Assembly: GCF_902459665.1 (NCBI RefSeq)
Contig: NZ_CABPSL010000001.1
Location: 372,001-436,000, forward strand
Direction: 5' to 3'
Length of the DNA stretch: 64,000 nt
Source of the DNA: Pandoraea cepalis
Lineage (GTDB): Bacteria; Pseudomonadota; Gammaproteobacteria; Burkholderiales; Burkholderiaceae
In this document: piece after piece, positions 37,407-48,714 of the stretch
Position numbering within the stretch: position 1 is the first letter of the stretch
How the letters are laid out: each line of letters starts with the position of its first letter
Translations under genes and position numbers: made by a program
Notes under the pieces: generated by a model
The model's input: the letters and a program-made list of their open reading frames with translations, nothing else
Told to the model about the DNA's origin: nothing
Databases searched by the model: none

Positions 37407-38779
37407 GCGGGCACCTCCGTGCCGTGCGTCGTCGTGGCGTCGAAGGCCGCAAGCGTTTGCGCCGCGAGCCAGTCGATGGTGTCGTCGTCGAGCACGTACG
37501 GCGGCATCAGGTAGACCGTGGCCCCGATGGGGCGCAGCAGCACACCGCGCGCCCGGGCTTCGGCGTAAAAGCGTTTCGCGAAGGCGCTGGCGGCGCCGGG
37601 GGTGTCCGGCAACACTGCATCGAACGCCCAGATCATGCCGCGATGACGCAAGTGCCTGGCCCGCGGATCGTCGGCCAACGGCGCGAGTGCCTGGGTGAGG
37701 CGTTGTGCGCGAAGTATGTTGCTGGCGAGCACGTCGTCGTCGGCAAAGATGTCGAGCGTGGCGAGCGCGGCGCGGCACGCCAGCGGATTGCCGGTGTACG
37801 AGTGCGAGTGCAGGAAGCCGCGTGCGGTCTCGTCGTCGTAGAAGGCGTTGTAGATCGCGTCGCGCGAGAGCACCAGCGACAGGGGCAGATAGCCGCCGCT
37901 GATGCCCTTGGACAGGGTGAGCAGATCGGGCCAGATGCCGGCCTGCTCGCTCGCGAAGAAGGTGCCGGTGCGTCCGCACCCAACGGCGATTTCGTCGGCG
38001 ATCAGATGCGCGCCGTGCTGGTCGCACAGCGCGCGCACGCGGCGCAGATACTCGGGATCGTGCATCGCCATCCCGGCCGCGCATTGCACCAGCGGTTCGA
38101 CGATGACGGCGGCGATGCGTCCCTCGCGCTGCGTGAGCAACGTCTCGAGGTCTGCCGCGGCGCGACGCGCGACGTCGGCTGGCGTCTCCCCGTCGCGGGC
38201 GTCGCGCGCATCGGGCGAGGCCACCACGTGGGCGTGGCGCAGCAGCGGGTCGTAGGCATCGCGGAAGAGTGCAACGTCGGTCACGGCGAGCGCACCGAGC
38301 GTCTCACCGTGATAGCCGTGGCGCACGCAGACGAATTCGCGCTTGTCGCTGTGGCCCTGATTGCGCCACGCGTGAAAGCTCATCTTCAGGGCGATCTCGA
38401 CGGCCGACGCGCCATCGGACGCGAAGAACGCATGGCCGAGCACGCCGCCGGTCAGCGCCGACAGACGCTCGGCCAGGGCAACGACCGGTTCGTGGGTGAA
38501 GCCTGCGAGCATCGCGTGTTCGAGGCGGCCAAGCTGATCGACGAGTGCCGCGTTGATGCGCGGATTCGCGTGGCCGAACAGATTGACCCACCATGAGCTG
38601 ATGGCGTCGAGGTAACGCTCGCCGTCGGTATCGACGAGCCAGGGACCTTCGCCGTGGGACAACGCGACGAGCGGTAGCTGTGCCTGTTGCTTCATCTGCG
38701 TGCAGGGGTGCCAGACCTGTCGCAGACTGCGCGCGGCGAGATCGCCGGGACCGGCGGGGGGGCGCGAAGAGGCGTCCAT
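37403..38779 (-). CDS. bioA: Adenosylmethionine-8-amino-7-oxononanoate aminotransferase
   Basis: 458 aa class-III aminotransferase, first gene of the biotin operon. [61 protein letters not shown] and the PLP-lysine region [16 protein letters not shown] match BioA. It transfers an amino group from SAM. AAGGAG precedes the ATG at 38779. No BirA-type operator is apparent in the upstream region. Confidence 0.95.
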   Translation of the reverse strand: MDASSRPPAGPGDLAARSLRQVWHPCTQMKQQAQLPLVALSHGEGPWLVDTDGERYLDAISSWWVNLFGHANPRINAALVDQLGRLEHAMLAGFTHEPVVALAERLSALTGGVLGHAFFASDGASAVEIALKMSFHAWRNQGHSDKREFVCVRHGYHGETLGALAVTDVALFRDAYDPLLRHAHVVASPDARDARDGETPADVARRAAADLETLLTQREGRIAAVIVEPLVQCAAGMAMHDPEYLRRVRALCDQHGAHLIADEIAVGCGRTGTFFASEQAGIWPDLLTLSKGISGGYLPLSLVLSRDAIYNAFYDDETARGFLHSHSYTGNPLACRAALATLDIFADDDVLASNILRAQRLTQALAPLADDPRARHLRHRGMIWAFDAVLPDTPGAASAFAKRFYAEARARGVLLRPIGATVYLMPPYVLDDDTIDWLAAQTLAAFDATTTHGTEVPA

Positions 38780-39092
38780 CGGTGACTCCTTGGTTGGCCG
38801 CGACGGACGACGCTCACAAGCCAATGTGTGCCGTCCGTTCGGCTGGCCGGTGACGGGCATTGCGCAGGGCGCTGCCGCACGGGGCCGGAGGTGGGGGGAT
38901 GGACGCATGGTAGGCAAAGCGTTTTAGTAGGGCAATAGGCGGAATTGGTGCGAAAAATCGCTGTTTTGTGTGCCGTAGCGTGACGTTATCGATAAATTCG
39001 CAAAACCCGCCGATAACGTTGCGGCATCTCCGCCGTCACCCCTCCCCCAAAAAATTTGTAACCGATGATGTGGCCTGACGCACGTGCGTCGC
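38780..39092. promoter_or_regulatory. Upstream region of the biotin operon
   Basis: 313 bases without a gene, between the hydratase gene and bioA. It includes an inverted repeat, ACGTTATCG (38983-38991) and CGATAACGT (39011-39019), separated by 19 bases, and an AT-rich stretch (38930-39000) that should contain the bioA promoter. Confidence 0.55.
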
Positions 39093-39884
39093 TCAGGACG
39101 CTTCGCGCCATGCTGGCGCGCGCTTCTCGAGGAACGAGCGCACCCCTTCGCGGCCTTCGTCGGACGCGCGGATCTTTGCGATGCGGTCCGCCGTGTCGGC
39201 GATGGCGCCGTCGTCGATCTCTCGACTCGCGAAGTCCTGCACGAGCCGTTTGCACTCTTTTACTGCGTTCGGGCTGTTGTCGACGAGCGCCTTGGCCAGT
39301 GCCTGCACGGTGCTGTCGAGCGCCTCGGCGCTCACGACTTCGTGCACGAGACCGTGACGGTGGGCGGTCGCGGCGGTGAAGCGCTCCGCCGTGAGGAAAT
39401 AGCGGCGCGAAGCCGACTCGCCGAGGGCGCGAATGACGTAGGGGCCGATCGTTGCCGGCATCAGGCCCAGCTTTGCCTCCGACAGGCAGAAGTGCGCGGT
39501 GTCGACCGCCACGACCATGTCGGCCACGGCGGCAAGACCCACGCCGCCCGCATACGTGTCGCCCTGCACGCGGGCGATCACCGGCTTCGGGCAGCGATAG
39601 ATCGTGCTCAGCATGACGGCCAGCGTCATCGCGTCGGCGCGGTTCTCGGCGTCCGAGTAGCCGGCCATCTTCTGCATCCAGTTCAGATCGGCGCCCGCGC
39701 AGAAGGCGACGCCTTCTGCGGCGAGCACGATGGCGCGCACGTCGTCGTTCGTGGCGAGCGCGCGAAACGCGCCCGTCAGTTCCTCGATGACCGTTTCGTT
39801 GAACGCGTTGCGGACGTCCGGACGATTGAGCGTGACGGTGGCGACGTGGGCGTCGACGCTGACTTTTAACGTGACGAGATTCAT
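39093..39884 (-). CDS. Enoyl-CoA hydratase, probable methylglutaconyl-CoA hydratase (liuC-type)
   Basis: 263 aa crotonase-fold protein. It has AEGVAFCAGADLNWM (oxyanion hole) and GGVGLAAVADMVVAV, then CLSEAKLGLMPATIGPYVIRALG. Directly following mccB (34 bases), it should hydrate 3-methylglutaconyl-CoA to HMG-CoA in leucine degradation. The specific role is inferred from the gene neighbourhood; the fold is certain. Confidence 0.9.
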   Translation of the reverse strand: MNLVTLKVSVDAHVATVTLNRPDVRNAFNETVIEELTGAFRALATNDDVRAIVLAAEGVAFCAGADLNWMQKMAGYSDAENRADAMTLAVMLSTIYRCPKPVIARVQGDTYAGGVGLAAVADMVVAVDTAHFCLSEAKLGLMPATIGPYVIRALGESASRRYFLTAERFTAATAHRHGLVHEVVSAEALDSTVQALAKALVDNSPNAVKECKRLVQDFASREIDDGAIADTADRIAKIRASDEGREGVRSFLEKRAPAWREAS

Positions 39885-39918
39885 GACGTGGAATTCCTCG
39901 ATGGGCCGTTGCGGGCGA

Positions 39919-41526
39919 TTACATGCGGAACAGGCCGAAGCGCGTTTCGGGAATGGGCGCGTTGAGCGTGGCCGACAGCCCCAGTCCGAGCACGGTGCGG
40001 GTATCCGCCGGATCGATCACGCCGTCGTCCCACAGGCGGGCGCTGGCGTAGTACGGATGGCCCTGGCGCTCGTATTGATCGCGAATCGGCTGCTTGAAGG
40101 CATCCTCTTCCTCGGCGCTCCACTGGCCGCCACGGCCCTCGATGCCGTCACGCTTGACCGTGGCGAGCACCGACGCGGCCTGCTCGCCGCCCATCACCGA
40201 GATACGGGCGTTCGGCCACATCCACAGGAAGCGCGGCGAGTAGGCCCGACCACACATGCCGTAGTTGCCCGCGCCGAACGAGCCGCCGATGATGACCGTG
40301 AACTTCGGCACGTTCGCGGTGGCGACCGCCGTCACCATCTTCGCGCCGTGCTTGGCGATGCCCTCGTTCTCGTACTTGCGCCCGACCATGAAGCCGGTGA
40401 TGTTCTGCAGGAAGATCAGCGGGATCTTGCGCTGGCAGCACAACTCGATGAAGTGCGCGCCCTTCTGGGCCGACTCGGAGAACAGGATGCCGTTGTTCGC
40501 CACGATGCCGACCGGATAGCCCCACAGATGCGCGAAGCCGCACACGAGCGTGGTGCCGTAGCGCGCCTTGAATTCGTCGAACTCGGAGCCGTCGACCAGG
40601 CGCGCAATCACTTCGCGTACGTCGAACGGCTTCTTCGTGTCGGACGGAATCACGCCGTACAGGTCGCGGGCGTCGTACTTCGGCTCGACCGGTGGCTTGA
40701 CCGCAACGGTGGCAGGCTTGCGACGGTTGAGATTCGCGGCGATGCTGCGCGCGATGGACAGCGCGTGCGCGTCGTTCTGCGCGAAGTGATCGACCACGCC
40801 CGACAGGCGCGTGTGGACGTCGGCGCCGCCGAGGTCTTCGGCGCTCACTTCCTCGCCGGTGGCGGCTTTCACGAGCGGCGGGCCGCCGAGGAAAATCGTG
40901 CCCTGTTCCTTGACGATGATCGACTCGTCGCTCATCGCAGGCACGTAGGCGCCGCCGGCGGTACACGACCCCATCACCACGGCGATCTGCGGAATGCCCT
41001 GCGCGGACATCTGCGCCTGGTTGTAGAAGATGCGCCCGAAGTGATCGCGGTCGGGGAAGACATCGTCCTGGTTCGGCAGGTTGGCGCCGCCCGAGTCGAC
41101 CAGGTAGATACACGGCAGATGGTTCTGCTCGGCGATCTCCTGCGCGCGCAGGTGCTTCTTGACCGTCATCGGGTAATAGGTGCCGCCCTTGACCGTGGCA
41201 TCGTTGCAGACGATCACGCACTCCTGGCCTGATACACGGCCGATGCCGGTGATGATGCCGGCGCCCGGGGCGTCGTCGTGATACATGCCGATGGCCGCGA
41301 GCTGCGAGAGTTCGAGAAACGGCGAGCCCGGATCGAGCAACTGTTGTACGCGCTCACGCGGCAGCAGCTTGCCGCGCGCGATGTGCTTCTTGCGCGCGGC
41401 CTCACCGCCGCCACCGGCCAGTTGTGCAATGCGGGCACGCAGGTCGTCGACCAGGGTCTGCATCGTGGCCGCGTTGCGTGCAAAGTCTTCGCCGCGCGGG
41501 TTGAGCTTGCTTTCAAGAATCGGCAT
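39919..41526 (-). CDS. mccB: 3-methylcrotonyl-CoA carboxylase, beta (carboxyltransferase) subunit
   Basis: 535 aa carboxyltransferase. It contains [24 protein letters not shown]-type sequence, [31 protein letters not shown] and [15 protein letters not shown]. Together with mccA (about 6 kb downstream, beyond the bio operon) it forms the biotin-dependent enzyme. The start at 41526 begins [15 protein letters not shown], typical for MccB. It is cotranscribed with the hydratase. Confidence 0.94.
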   Translation of the reverse strand: MPILESKLNPRGEDFARNAATMQTLVDDLRARIAQLAGGGGEAARKKHIARGKLLPRERVQQLLDPGSPFLELSQLAAIGMYHDDAPGAGIITGIGRVSGQECVIVCNDATVKGGTYYPMTVKKHLRAQEIAEQNHLPCIYLVDSGGANLPNQDDVFPDRDHFGRIFYNQAQMSAQGIPQIAVVMGSCTAGGAYVPAMSDESIIVKEQGTIFLGGPPLVKAATGEEVSAEDLGGADVHTRLSGVVDHFAQNDAHALSIARSIAANLNRRKPATVAVKPPVEPKYDARDLYGVIPSDTKKPFDVREVIARLVDGSEFDEFKARYGTTLVCGFAHLWGYPVGIVANNGILFSESAQKGAHFIELCCQRKIPLIFLQNITGFMVGRKYENEGIAKHGAKMVTAVATANVPKFTVIIGGSFGAGNYGMCGRAYSPRFLWMWPNARISVMGGEQAASVLATVKRDGIEGRGGQWSAEEEDAFKQPIRDQYERQGHPYYASARLWDDGVIDPADTRTVLGLGLSATLNAPIPETRFGLFRM

Positions 41527-41593
41527 GTGACGAAATCCGGTGGAGAGTGAGGGAGTCGTTGGAGGCGTTTCGTGGACGTGCACCGCGGCGGGG

Positions 41594-42016
41594 TCAGTCG
41601 AACAGGTCGCCGTCGATGTAGCGCCAGCGGCCGTCGTCCGAGCGCTCGAAGCGGCTGCGTTCGTGCAGCTGGTGCGCCCGTCCGCCGACCTTGTAGCGGG
41701 CGACGAATTCGACTTCGGCATGCGACGCATCGCTTTGGCGATGGGCCTTGATCTGCAGGCCAAGCCATTGCGGTGCGTCGTCGAAGTCAAGCGTGGCGGG
41801 ACGCGTGCGCGCCGCCCAGGTGTCGAGCAGGTACGCGGCGTTGTGACGCACGAACGCCGTGTATCGCGAGCGCATCAGCGCTTCGGCGCTCGGCGCCATG
41901 TCGCCGTGTTCCAGGTAGCGCGCGCAGCAGTCGTCGAACGTGGGCCCGCCGCAAGGGCAGGTGTCGCGCTTGAGGTCTGGCGTCGTCGCGCTGCGCGACG
42001 TTTGGGGTCTTGCCAT
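41594..42016 (-). CDS. YchJ family protein (UPF0225)
   Basis: 140 aa. The Cys-rich N-terminal motif [16 protein letters not shown] is the SEC-C-like metal-binding part, followed by [14 protein letters not shown] and a WLGLQI... domain of the YchJ type. The function is unknown. It is 20 bases upstream of the isomerase gene's end and 67 bases before mccB, on the same strand. Confidence 0.88.
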   Translation of the reverse strand: MARPQTSRSATTPDLKRDTCPCGGPTFDDCCARYLEHGDMAPSAEALMRSRYTAFVRHNAAYLLDTWAARTRPATLDFDDAPQWLGLQIKAHRQSDASHAEVEFVARYKVGGRAHQLHERSRFERSDDGRWRYIDGDLFD

Positions 42017-42035
42017 CGTGAGTCTTGCCTTGTTG

Positions 42036-42641
42036 TCAGATCTTGCCTTGCTTCAGACAGGCCTCGACCTGTGGGAAGTGGTCGAAGCCCCAGAACGGTT
42101 CGCCGTCCACGATCACGAAGGGCGAGCCGAACACCCCGCGCGCCATCGCCAGATCGATTTCGGCCTTGAGATGGTCCTTGGCGGCGGGCGAGTGCATGCC
42201 GGTGTCGAGCTTCGTGCCGTCGATGCCCAGGGCCTCGCCGAGACGCACGAGTTCCGCTGGGTCGCCGATGTTCACGTCGTCGACGTAAAGCGCGTGGAAG
42301 ATCGACTTCGCGAACTCGGCGGACAGGTCGCCGCCGTGATGATCCTGCACCCAGAGCACGGCGCGCTCGGCGGCTTGCGTCGGGATCGGGAAATGCGTCG
42401 GCCGCTTGTACGCGATGCCATGAAACCGCGCGGTGCGCTCCACGTCATGCCGCAGATACGCGGTCTTGATCGGATGCTGCGTCGGTGCGCCCGTGCCGTT
42501 CACCTTATAGACGATGTCGAGCAGGATCGGATGCCACGCCACGCCACGCCCGTGTCTCGTCGCGATGTCGTCGATGCAGGTGCTCGCAAAATACCCATAC
42601 GGGGATGCGAAGTCGAAATAAAAGTCGATGGCGGACGTCAT
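42036..42641 (-). CDS. 2-hydroxychromene-2-carboxylate isomerase family (DsbA-fold)
   Basis: 201 aa. It begins IDFYFDFASPYGYFAS and has the GST-kappa/DsbA-like FGSPFVIVDGEPFWGFDHF near the end, with no CxxC. Members use glutathione to isomerise hydroxychromene carboxylate in naphthalene degradation; here the real substrate is unknown. The ATG at 42641 starts the fold directly. Confidence 0.88.
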   Translation of the reverse strand: MTSAIDFYFDFASPYGYFASTCIDDIATRHGRGVAWHPILLDIVYKVNGTGAPTQHPIKTAYLRHDVERTARFHGIAYKRPTHFPIPTQAAERAVLWVQDHHGGDLSAEFAKSIFHALYVDDVNIGDPAELVRLGEALGIDGTKLDTGMHSPAAKDHLKAEIDLAMARGVFGSPFVIVDGEPFWGFDHFPQVEACLKQGKI

Positions 42642-42768
42642 GTGGGCTCCGTTTCCGAGTGACGTGTCTGGCCCGCGAATCAAAAGATGCGGCGGTGTGG
42701 CTACAGCTTGTTATTCCGTTTCGCGCCGGGCGATGTCTGCCCGGTCGCGAATTTATTTTTTCCTGCGA

Positions 42769-43446
42769 TTACCACGCAAGTGCGTTGCCGTCGTAATTGA
42801 AGAAACCCCCGTTGTGCGTGGCGCGCTCGCCCGGTGCTCGGGCAAGCACACGCCGCATGCCGGCCACGCTCGTCTGCACGTCGATGTCCGCGTTCTCGCC
42901 GCCCATGTCCGTGCGCACCCAGCCCGGATGCATTGCGACGCAGGTGGCGCGCCGCGCTTCGAGCGACGTGGCCTTGACGACCGAATTCACGGCCGCCTTG
43001 CTTGCCCGATAAAGCCAGCTGCCATTCGTCTCCATCAGGGCGATGCTGCCCATGCGACTCGAAAGAAAGCCAAACGCGCCGCCGGCGGCCTCGACGAACG
43101 GCAACACGAGCGGCGCGGCCTGCATGGCGCCGAGGACATTCGTGTGGAACACGCGGTTGAACTCGGCCATGGTGATCGGCGCGAGGCCCGTGGTGCGCTC
43201 CGAATTCACGCCTGCGTTGTAGATCGCGACGTCCAGGGCCACGCCATCGAGTTGCCACGACAGGCCGGAGAGCGACTCCACACGCGTGACGTCGAGCTGC
43301 AACGGCTCGGCGTCCAACTCGCGCAAGGCCGCCAGACCGTCCTCGTGACGTGCTGTAGCGAAGACACGCCAGCCGTCGTCGCGATACTGCCTGACGAATT
43401 CCATGCCGATGCCGCGCGAGGCACCGATGATGAGCGCTGTTTTCAT
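42769..43446 (-). CDS. Short-chain dehydrogenase/reductase
   Basis: 225 aa SDR. The nucleotide motif is IIGASRGIGMEF, the NAG motif YNAGVNSE, and the active-site region has LSSRMGSIALM followed by YRASKAA (Tyr-x-x-x-Lys). Its substrate is not known. It follows the thiolase gene by 40 bases. Confidence 0.88.
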   Translation of the reverse strand: MKTALIIGASRGIGMEFVRQYRDDGWRVFATARHEDGLAALRELDAEPLQLDVTRVESLSGLSWQLDGVALDVAIYNAGVNSERTTGLAPITMAEFNRVFHTNVLGAMQAAPLVLPFVEAAGGAFGFLSSRMGSIALMETNGSWLYRASKAAVNSVVKATSLEARRATCVAMHPGWVRTDMGGENADIDVQTSVAGMRRVLARAPGERATHNGGFFNYDGNALAW

Positions 43447-43486
43447 GACCTGTGATTCCTGTGGGCCAGTGCGTGAGCCTGCGGGG

Positions 43487-44671
43487 TCAAACGAGTTCGA
43501 TGGCCATCGCTGTCGCTTCGCCGCCGCCGATACACAGGCTGGCTACGCCGCGCTTGCCGCCGGTCTGGCGCAACGCACCGATGAGCGTGACCAGGATGCG
43601 GGCGCCGGAGGCGCCGATCGGGTGGCCGAGCGCACAGGCGCCGCCATGAATATTGACCTTCTCGTGCGGCAGGTTGAACTCGTGCATCGCGGCCATCGTG
43701 ACGACCGCGAAGGCTTCGTTGATTTCATACAGATCGACGTCGTTCGTCGACCAGCCGGTCTTCTCGAAGAGCTTGCGCATCGCGCCGACCGGGGCCGTGG
43801 TGAAGAGGCCCGGCTGTTGGGCGAAGGTGGTGTGTCCGGCGATGCGCGCGAGCGGTGCGAGGCCGAGACGTTTGGCCGTCGATTCGCGCATCAGTACCAA
43901 GGCGGCGGCACCATCCGAGATCGACGACGAATTTGCCGCTGTCACCGTGCCGTCCTTGCGGAAGGCTGCCTTGAGCGTCGGGATCTTTTCGGGGTTGGCC
44001 TTGAACGGCTGCTCGTCCTGATCGACCACCGTGTCGCCCTTGCGACCCGGTACCGTCACCGCCGCGATTTCCCACGAGAACGCGCCGTCCTTCGTGGCCT
44101 TTTGCGCGCGTTCGAGCGAGGCGATGGCGAAGGCGTCCTGGGCCTCGCGGGTGAAGGCGTAACGGTCGGCGCATTCCTCGGCGAAAGTGCCCATCAGGCG
44201 ACCCTTGTCGTAGGCGTCTTCCAGACCGTCGTAAAACATGTGGTCGATGACCTGGCCGTGTCCCATGCGCATGCCGGTGCGTGCCTTCGGCAGCAGATAC
44301 GGGGCATTGCTCATGCTTTCCATGCCACCGGCGACGATCACGTCGGCGCTGCCGGCCACGAGCATGTCGTGCGCAAACATGGCGGCGCGCATGCCCGAAC
44401 CGCACATCTTGTTGACGGTGGTCGCTCCGGCGGCGAGCGGCAGACCGGCGCCGAGCGTGGCCTGACGCGCAGGCGCCTGACCCTGGCCGGCGGGCAGCAC
44501 GCAGCCCATGACCACTTCGTCGACCTGCTCGGGTTGGATTCCGGCGCGTTCGACGGCGGCGCGAATGGCAGCGGCACCCAGTTGCGGTGCGGTCACATCG
44601 CCGAATACCCCTTGCAGGCCGCCCATCGGCGTGCGTGCGGCGGAAACGATAACGATCGGGTCGTGTTGCAT
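43487..44671 (-). CDS. Acetyl-CoA acetyltransferase (thiolase)
   Basis: 394 aa, standard thiolase length. The acyl-accepting C90 is in [27 protein letters not shown] and the C-terminal [15 protein letters not shown] complete the triad region. In this cluster it probably splits acetoacetyl-CoA formed after HMG-CoA lyase. AGGAG lies upstream of the ATG at 44671; the longer frame to 44746 is rejected. Confidence 0.93.
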   Translation of the reverse strand: MQHDPIVIVSAARTPMGGLQGVFGDVTAPQLGAAAIRAAVERAGIQPEQVDEVVMGCVLPAGQGQAPARQATLGAGLPLAAGATTVNKMCGSGMRAAMFAHDMLVAGSADVIVAGGMESMSNAPYLLPKARTGMRMGHGQVIDHMFYDGLEDAYDKGRLMGTFAEECADRYAFTREAQDAFAIASLERAQKATKDGAFSWEIAAVTVPGRKGDTVVDQDEQPFKANPEKIPTLKAAFRKDGTVTAANSSSISDGAAALVLMRESTAKRLGLAPLARIAGHTTFAQQPGLFTTAPVGAMRKLFEKTGWSTNDVDLYEINEAFAVVTMAAMHEFNLPHEKVNIHGGACALGHPIGASGARILVTLIGALRQTGGKRGVASLCIGGGEATAMAIELV

Positions 44672-44815
44672 GGCAGTCTCCTGTAATTGCTTGCGGGGGC
44701 CGACGATCGTCCTTGCAGACCGGGTCGTCAGCCCCCGAATATCCAATGCTTCAGTCCTTGCATCGTCCGCGCGCCCGGCGAGGGGTGTCCGGCGTGGCCG
44801 GGCAAGGTGGCTCGC

Positions 44816-45496
44816 TCAGGCGCGCGGATTGCGTAATTCGGCCATCGCGGCCACGCAGCGGTCGTAAATGCGCGGCAGGGCTTCGAGGCTGTTGACCGAC
44901 ATGCGCAGGTCGCGCACCAGCCCGTCGCGCAGGCCGTACACCCAGCCGTGCACCGTTACGGGCTGATTGCGAGCCCAGGCGTCGCGCAATACCGTCGTAT
45001 GACAGATATTGACCACCTGCTCGATGGCGTTCAGTTCGCACAGTCGGTCGTGACGGGCGTCGCGCGACGGCAGCGCGTCGATTTGCTCGACGTGGCGCTC
45101 GTACACATCGCGCACGTGGCGCAGCCAGTTGTCGACGAGGCCCATCTTCGCGCCGTCGAGCGCCGCGCCTACGCCGCCGCAACCGTAATGGCCGACCACC
45201 ATGATGTGGCGAACCTTCAGCACTTCGACGGCGAACTGCAATACCGACAGACAGTTCAGATCGCTGTGCACCACGACGTTCGCGATATTGCGGTGGACGA
45301 ACACTTCGCCCGGCGCGAGGCCCGTGATCTGGTTAGCCGGCACGCGCGAGTCCGAGCAGCCGATCCAGAGGTACTCCGGCGTTTGCAGCTTTGACAACCG
45401 CTCGAAAAATGCGGGATCTTCCGCGTTCACGCTGGCGACCCAGGCGCGGTTGTTATCGAGCAGATGGAGAAGAGGTTGGTCTTTGTCTTCGGTCAT
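44816..45496 (-). CDS. Beta-class carbonic anhydrase
   Basis: 226 aa. Zinc ligands C47 (IGCSDSRV, with D49 and R51), H103 and C106 (VGHYGCGGV) are all present. It interconverts CO2 and bicarbonate. In this neighbourhood it could supply bicarbonate to the biotin-dependent carboxylase (MccAB); that is inference. It starts 48 bases after the aceK stop. Confidence 0.94.
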   Translation of the reverse strand: MTEDKDQPLLHLLDNNRAWVASVNAEDPAFFERLSKLQTPEYLWIGCSDSRVPANQITGLAPGEVFVHRNIANVVVHSDLNCLSVLQFAVEVLKVRHIMVVGHYGCGGVGAALDGAKMGLVDNWLRHVRDVYERHVEQIDALPSRDARHDRLCELNAIEQVVNICHTTVLRDAWARNQPVTVHGWVYGLRDGLVRDLRMSVNSLEALPRIYDRCVAAMAELRNPRA

Positions 45497-45544
45497 GATG
45501 GTGTCATCCGGTGAACGTGTCGTGTGCTGCGAGACATTGCATGC

Positions 45545-47350
45545 TCAAGCGGCCGCCGCGCGGGGCGGGGCGCTGGTGGCACCGTGGCCGGCGCCGTAGC
45601 GATTGACGAAACGCAGCGAGACATCGTACGGATAGAAGTCGTGCATCTGTCCGGCTCGCACCCGGTCCTGGTAGTCCTGCCACAGGCCGGGGTCGAAAAA
45701 ATCCGGATGATGCTGGCTCAGGGAGTGCCGCACGCGCGCGTCTCCTGTCAGGAACGTCTCGAACGTCTGCGGAAACACGTCGTGCGGGCCTACACGGTAC
45801 CAGACTTCCCCCGACATCGCCTCTTCTTCGTTACGGGGTTCCGGCACTCGACGGATGTGGCAATCCGTCAGATATTCCAGTTCATCGTAGTCATAAAAGA
45901 CCACCCGGCCGTGGCGCGTGACACCGAAATTCTTGTACAGCAGATCGCCGGGGAAAATGTTCGCCGCCATCAGCTCCTTCACCGCGTTGCCGTACTCGCG
46001 CATGGCGTGGTCGACGTCGGCGTCCGATGCCGTTTGCAGCCACAGATTGAGCGGCGTCATGCGGCGCTCGATATAGCAGTGGCGGATCACGAGGGCGTCG
46101 CCGTCGATTTCGAGCTGCGAGGGCACTTCGCGCTGGAGTTCGGCGAGCAGGGCGTCGTCGAAACGCGCGCGCGGGAAGGCCACGCTCGAGAACTCCAGCG
46201 TATCGGCCATCCGGCCCACGCGATCATGCTGCTTGACCATCAGATACTTCGCTTTCACCTGCTCGCGCGTGGTTTCCTTGGGCGGCGCGAAGCGCTCGCG
46301 AATCACTTTGAAGACATACGGATACGAGGGCAGCGTGAAAACCAGCATGACCAGCCCGCGAATGCCCGGCGCGCTCACGAACAGGTCGCTCGAATGCTTC
46401 AGATGATGCAGAAAATCGCGATAGAACAGGTTCTTGCCGTGTTTCTGCAGACCGACCGACGTATAGATCTCCGCTTTCGGCTTGCCCGGCATGATCGTGC
46501 GCAGGAACTGCACGTAGGCCGAAGGCACTTCCATATCGACCATGAAATAGGCGTGCGTGAAGCCGAACACCACGCGGAGTTCCTCGCGGCGCAGCAGAGC
46601 GGCGTCGAGCGCCAGCATGCCGTTCGCGTCGTGCATGATCGACAGGGCGAAGGGCGTGGTCACATCGCCGTTCACGATACGTCCCACGATATAGGCGGCC
46701 TTGTTCCGGAAGAACAGCGACGCGAGCACATGAATCTGGAAATTCGGCGCGGGCACGAAGTCGCCGAGCGTCTCATCGAGGGCGCGCATCACATAACCGA
46801 CGTCGCGCGTCAGATCGGCAAACGGGCGTTTGAGCTGGAAATTCGTGACGATGCGCGCAATCGTGGGGGCCATGCCGTCTTGCGCCGGGTAATAGACGCG
46901 ATACGTCGGCTTCGCGGCGGGCGCGTCGTTCTCGATGTACTCCGTCGCCACGGCGGGGCGCACGAAGATGAAGCGGTTGTTGAAATACGAACGGTGCAGG
47001 ATCTTGCAGCACACCGAGTTGAAAAACGTCTCGGCCAGCTCCGGCTGACGGTGCTCGGTGAGCAAGCCGATGTAATGCAGCTTCACTTGCTGCCAGACAT
47101 CGTCGTCGAGCGACTGGGCGTCGAACTCGTCTTCGAGCGTCACGACGCATTCGCGCACGCGTTCGTCGTAATAGGCGATGCGGTCGCGCTGGAGCTTCTG
47201 GATACCCATGAAATCGCCCGCCTCGAAACACGCCTGCGCCGCGATGCATACATCGCGGAAAATGCGGTAATGCTTGTCGAAGCCGTCCAGCATCGTGCGG
47301 GCGACATCGTAAGCAAACTGCGACGACAGGAGTTTCGGGAAGTGATTCAT
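45545..47350 (-). CDS. aceK: Isocitrate dehydrogenase kinase/phosphatase
   Basis: 601 aa, the normal AceK size. The ATP loop [12 protein letters not shown] and the catalytic-lobe segment [27 protein letters not shown] identify it. It phosphorylates isocitrate dehydrogenase to divert carbon to the glyoxylate shunt when acetyl-CoA is the carbon source. Its location right after ivd fits, because leucine breakdown yields acetyl-CoA. No icd, aceA or aceB is in the window. Confidence 0.95.
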   Translation of the reverse strand: MNHFPKLLSSQFAYDVARTMLDGFDKHYRIFRDVCIAAQACFEAGDFMGIQKLQRDRIAYYDERVRECVVTLEDEFDAQSLDDDVWQQVKLHYIGLLTEHRQPELAETFFNSVCCKILHRSYFNNRFIFVRPAVATEYIENDAPAAKPTYRVYYPAQDGMAPTIARIVTNFQLKRPFADLTRDVGYVMRALDETLGDFVPAPNFQIHVLASLFFRNKAAYIVGRIVNGDVTTPFALSIMHDANGMLALDAALLRREELRVVFGFTHAYFMVDMEVPSAYVQFLRTIMPGKPKAEIYTSVGLQKHGKNLFYRDFLHHLKHSSDLFVSAPGIRGLVMLVFTLPSYPYVFKVIRERFAPPKETTREQVKAKYLMVKQHDRVGRMADTLEFSSVAFPRARFDDALLAELQREVPSQLEIDGDALVIRHCYIERRMTPLNLWLQTASDADVDHAMREYGNAVKELMAANIFPGDLLYKNFGVTRHGRVVFYDYDELEYLTDCHIRRVPEPRNEEEAMSGEVWYRVGPHDVFPQTFETFLTGDARVRHSLSQHHPDFFDPGLWQDYQDRVRAGQMHDFYPYDVSLRFVNRYGAGHGATSAPPRAAAA

Positions 47351-47434
47351 ACCGGTCGGGACAGGCGCAGGGGCGATCTCAAGGGATTGTAGCGCCGCTG
47401 CCTGCGCCTGAATGTCAGTCGATGTGTCGTGGGC

Positions 47435-48616
47435 TTACATCGTTTCCGCGAACAACTCGCGGCCGATCAGCATGCGGCGGATCTCCGACGTGCCCGCGCC
47501 GATTTCGTAAAGCTTCGCGTCGCGCCACAGGCGGCCGACCGGGTACTCGTTGATATAGCCGTTGCCGCCCAGAATCTGGATTGCCTCGCCGGCCATCCAC
47601 GTCGCCTTTTCGGCCGTGTACAGAATCACCCCCGCGCAGTCCTTGCGCACCTGACGCACGTGATCGCGACCGAGCGAATCGAGCTGGCGGCCCACCGCGT
47701 AGAGATACGCGCGGCTTGCCTGCAGAATCGTGTACATGTCCGCGACCTTGCCCTGGATGAGCTGGAACTCTCCGATCGACTGGCCGAACTGCTTGCGGTC
47801 GTGGATATAGGGCACGACCACGTCCATGGCCGCCTGCATGATGCCCAGCGGGCCGCCGGCGAGCACCGCACGCTCGTAGTCCAGGCCGCTCATGAGCACC
47901 TTCGTGCCGCCGCCGACCTGGCCCAGCACGTTCTCCTCCGGCACCTCCACGTTCTCGAACACCAGCTCACCCGTGTGCGAGCCGCGCATGCCGAGCTTGT
48001 CCAGCTTCTGAGCGACCGAGAATCCCTTCATGCCCTTCTCGACAAGGAAGGCCGTCATGCCGCGGGCGCCCGCTTCCGGATCGGTCTTGCCGTAGACGAC
48101 CAGCGTGTCGCAGTCCGGGCCGTTCGTGATCCACATCTTTGTGCCGTTGAGCACGAAGCGGTCGCCGCGCTTCTCGGCGCGCAGCTTCATGCTGACCACG
48201 TCCGAGCCGGCGTTCGGCTCGCTCATCGCAAGGGCGCCGATATGCTCCCCCGACACCAGCTTGGGCAAGTACTTCGCCTTTTGCGCGGCGGTGCCATTGC
48301 GGTGGATCTGGTTGACGCAGAGGTTCGAGTGCGCGCCATACGACAGGCCGATCGACGCCGAGGCGCGCGAGATTTCCTCCATCGCGATCATGTGGGCCAG
48401 ATAGCCCATGTTCGCGCCGCCGTACTCTTCCGAAACCGTCATGCCGAGCACGCCGAGGTCGCCCATCTTGCGCCAGAGGTCCATCGGGAACTGGTCGGTG
48501 CGGTCCACTTCGCCTGCGCGCGGGGCGATTTCCTTGGACGCGAAGTTCGCGACCGATTCGCGCAGCATATCGAGGTCTTCGCCGAGCATGAAATTGAGTC
48601 CGGGCAACAGGGTCAT
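47435..48616 (-). CDS. ivd: Isovaleryl-CoA dehydrogenase
   Basis: 393 aa acyl-CoA dehydrogenase. [18 protein letters not shown] and [13 protein letters not shown] fit isovaleryl-CoA dehydrogenases, and catalytic E248 lies in [17 protein letters not shown]. It is the FAD enzyme that oxidises isovaleryl-CoA to 3-methylcrotonyl-CoA, the MCC substrate. GGAG lies upstream of the ATG. It is 98 bases after the thioesterase gene and is probably controlled by the palindrome at 49241. Confidence 0.95.
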   Translation of the reverse strand: MTLLPGLNFMLGEDLDMLRESVANFASKEIAPRAGEVDRTDQFPMDLWRKMGDLGVLGMTVSEEYGGANMGYLAHMIAMEEISRASASIGLSYGAHSNLCVNQIHRNGTAAQKAKYLPKLVSGEHIGALAMSEPNAGSDVVSMKLRAEKRGDRFVLNGTKMWITNGPDCDTLVVYGKTDPEAGARGMTAFLVEKGMKGFSVAQKLDKLGMRGSHTGELVFENVEVPEENVLGQVGGGTKVLMSGLDYERAVLAGGPLGIMQAAMDVVVPYIHDRKQFGQSIGEFQLIQGKVADMYTILQASRAYLYAVGRQLDSLGRDHVRQVRKDCAGVILYTAEKATWMAGEAIQILGGNGYINEYPVGRLWRDAKLYEIGAGTSEIRRMLIGRELFAETM

Positions 48617-48714
48617 GACACAGTCTCCAGAGGGTGGCGCGTGGCCGTTAGCCCGCGCATGGGTTCGATGGTGCGGCTAATGAGGTTGATTCGGTGATCC
48701 GGTGGCGGGGGCGC

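Noticed and set aside
36198-38084. Longer version of BioF (628 codons)
   Set aside because: The extra N-terminal part lies inside bioA in another frame; the true start at 37406 overlaps the bioA stop.
45524-47392. 622-codon plus-strand frame opposite aceK
   Set aside because: Antisense of a well-identified gene; His/Arg-rich shadow.
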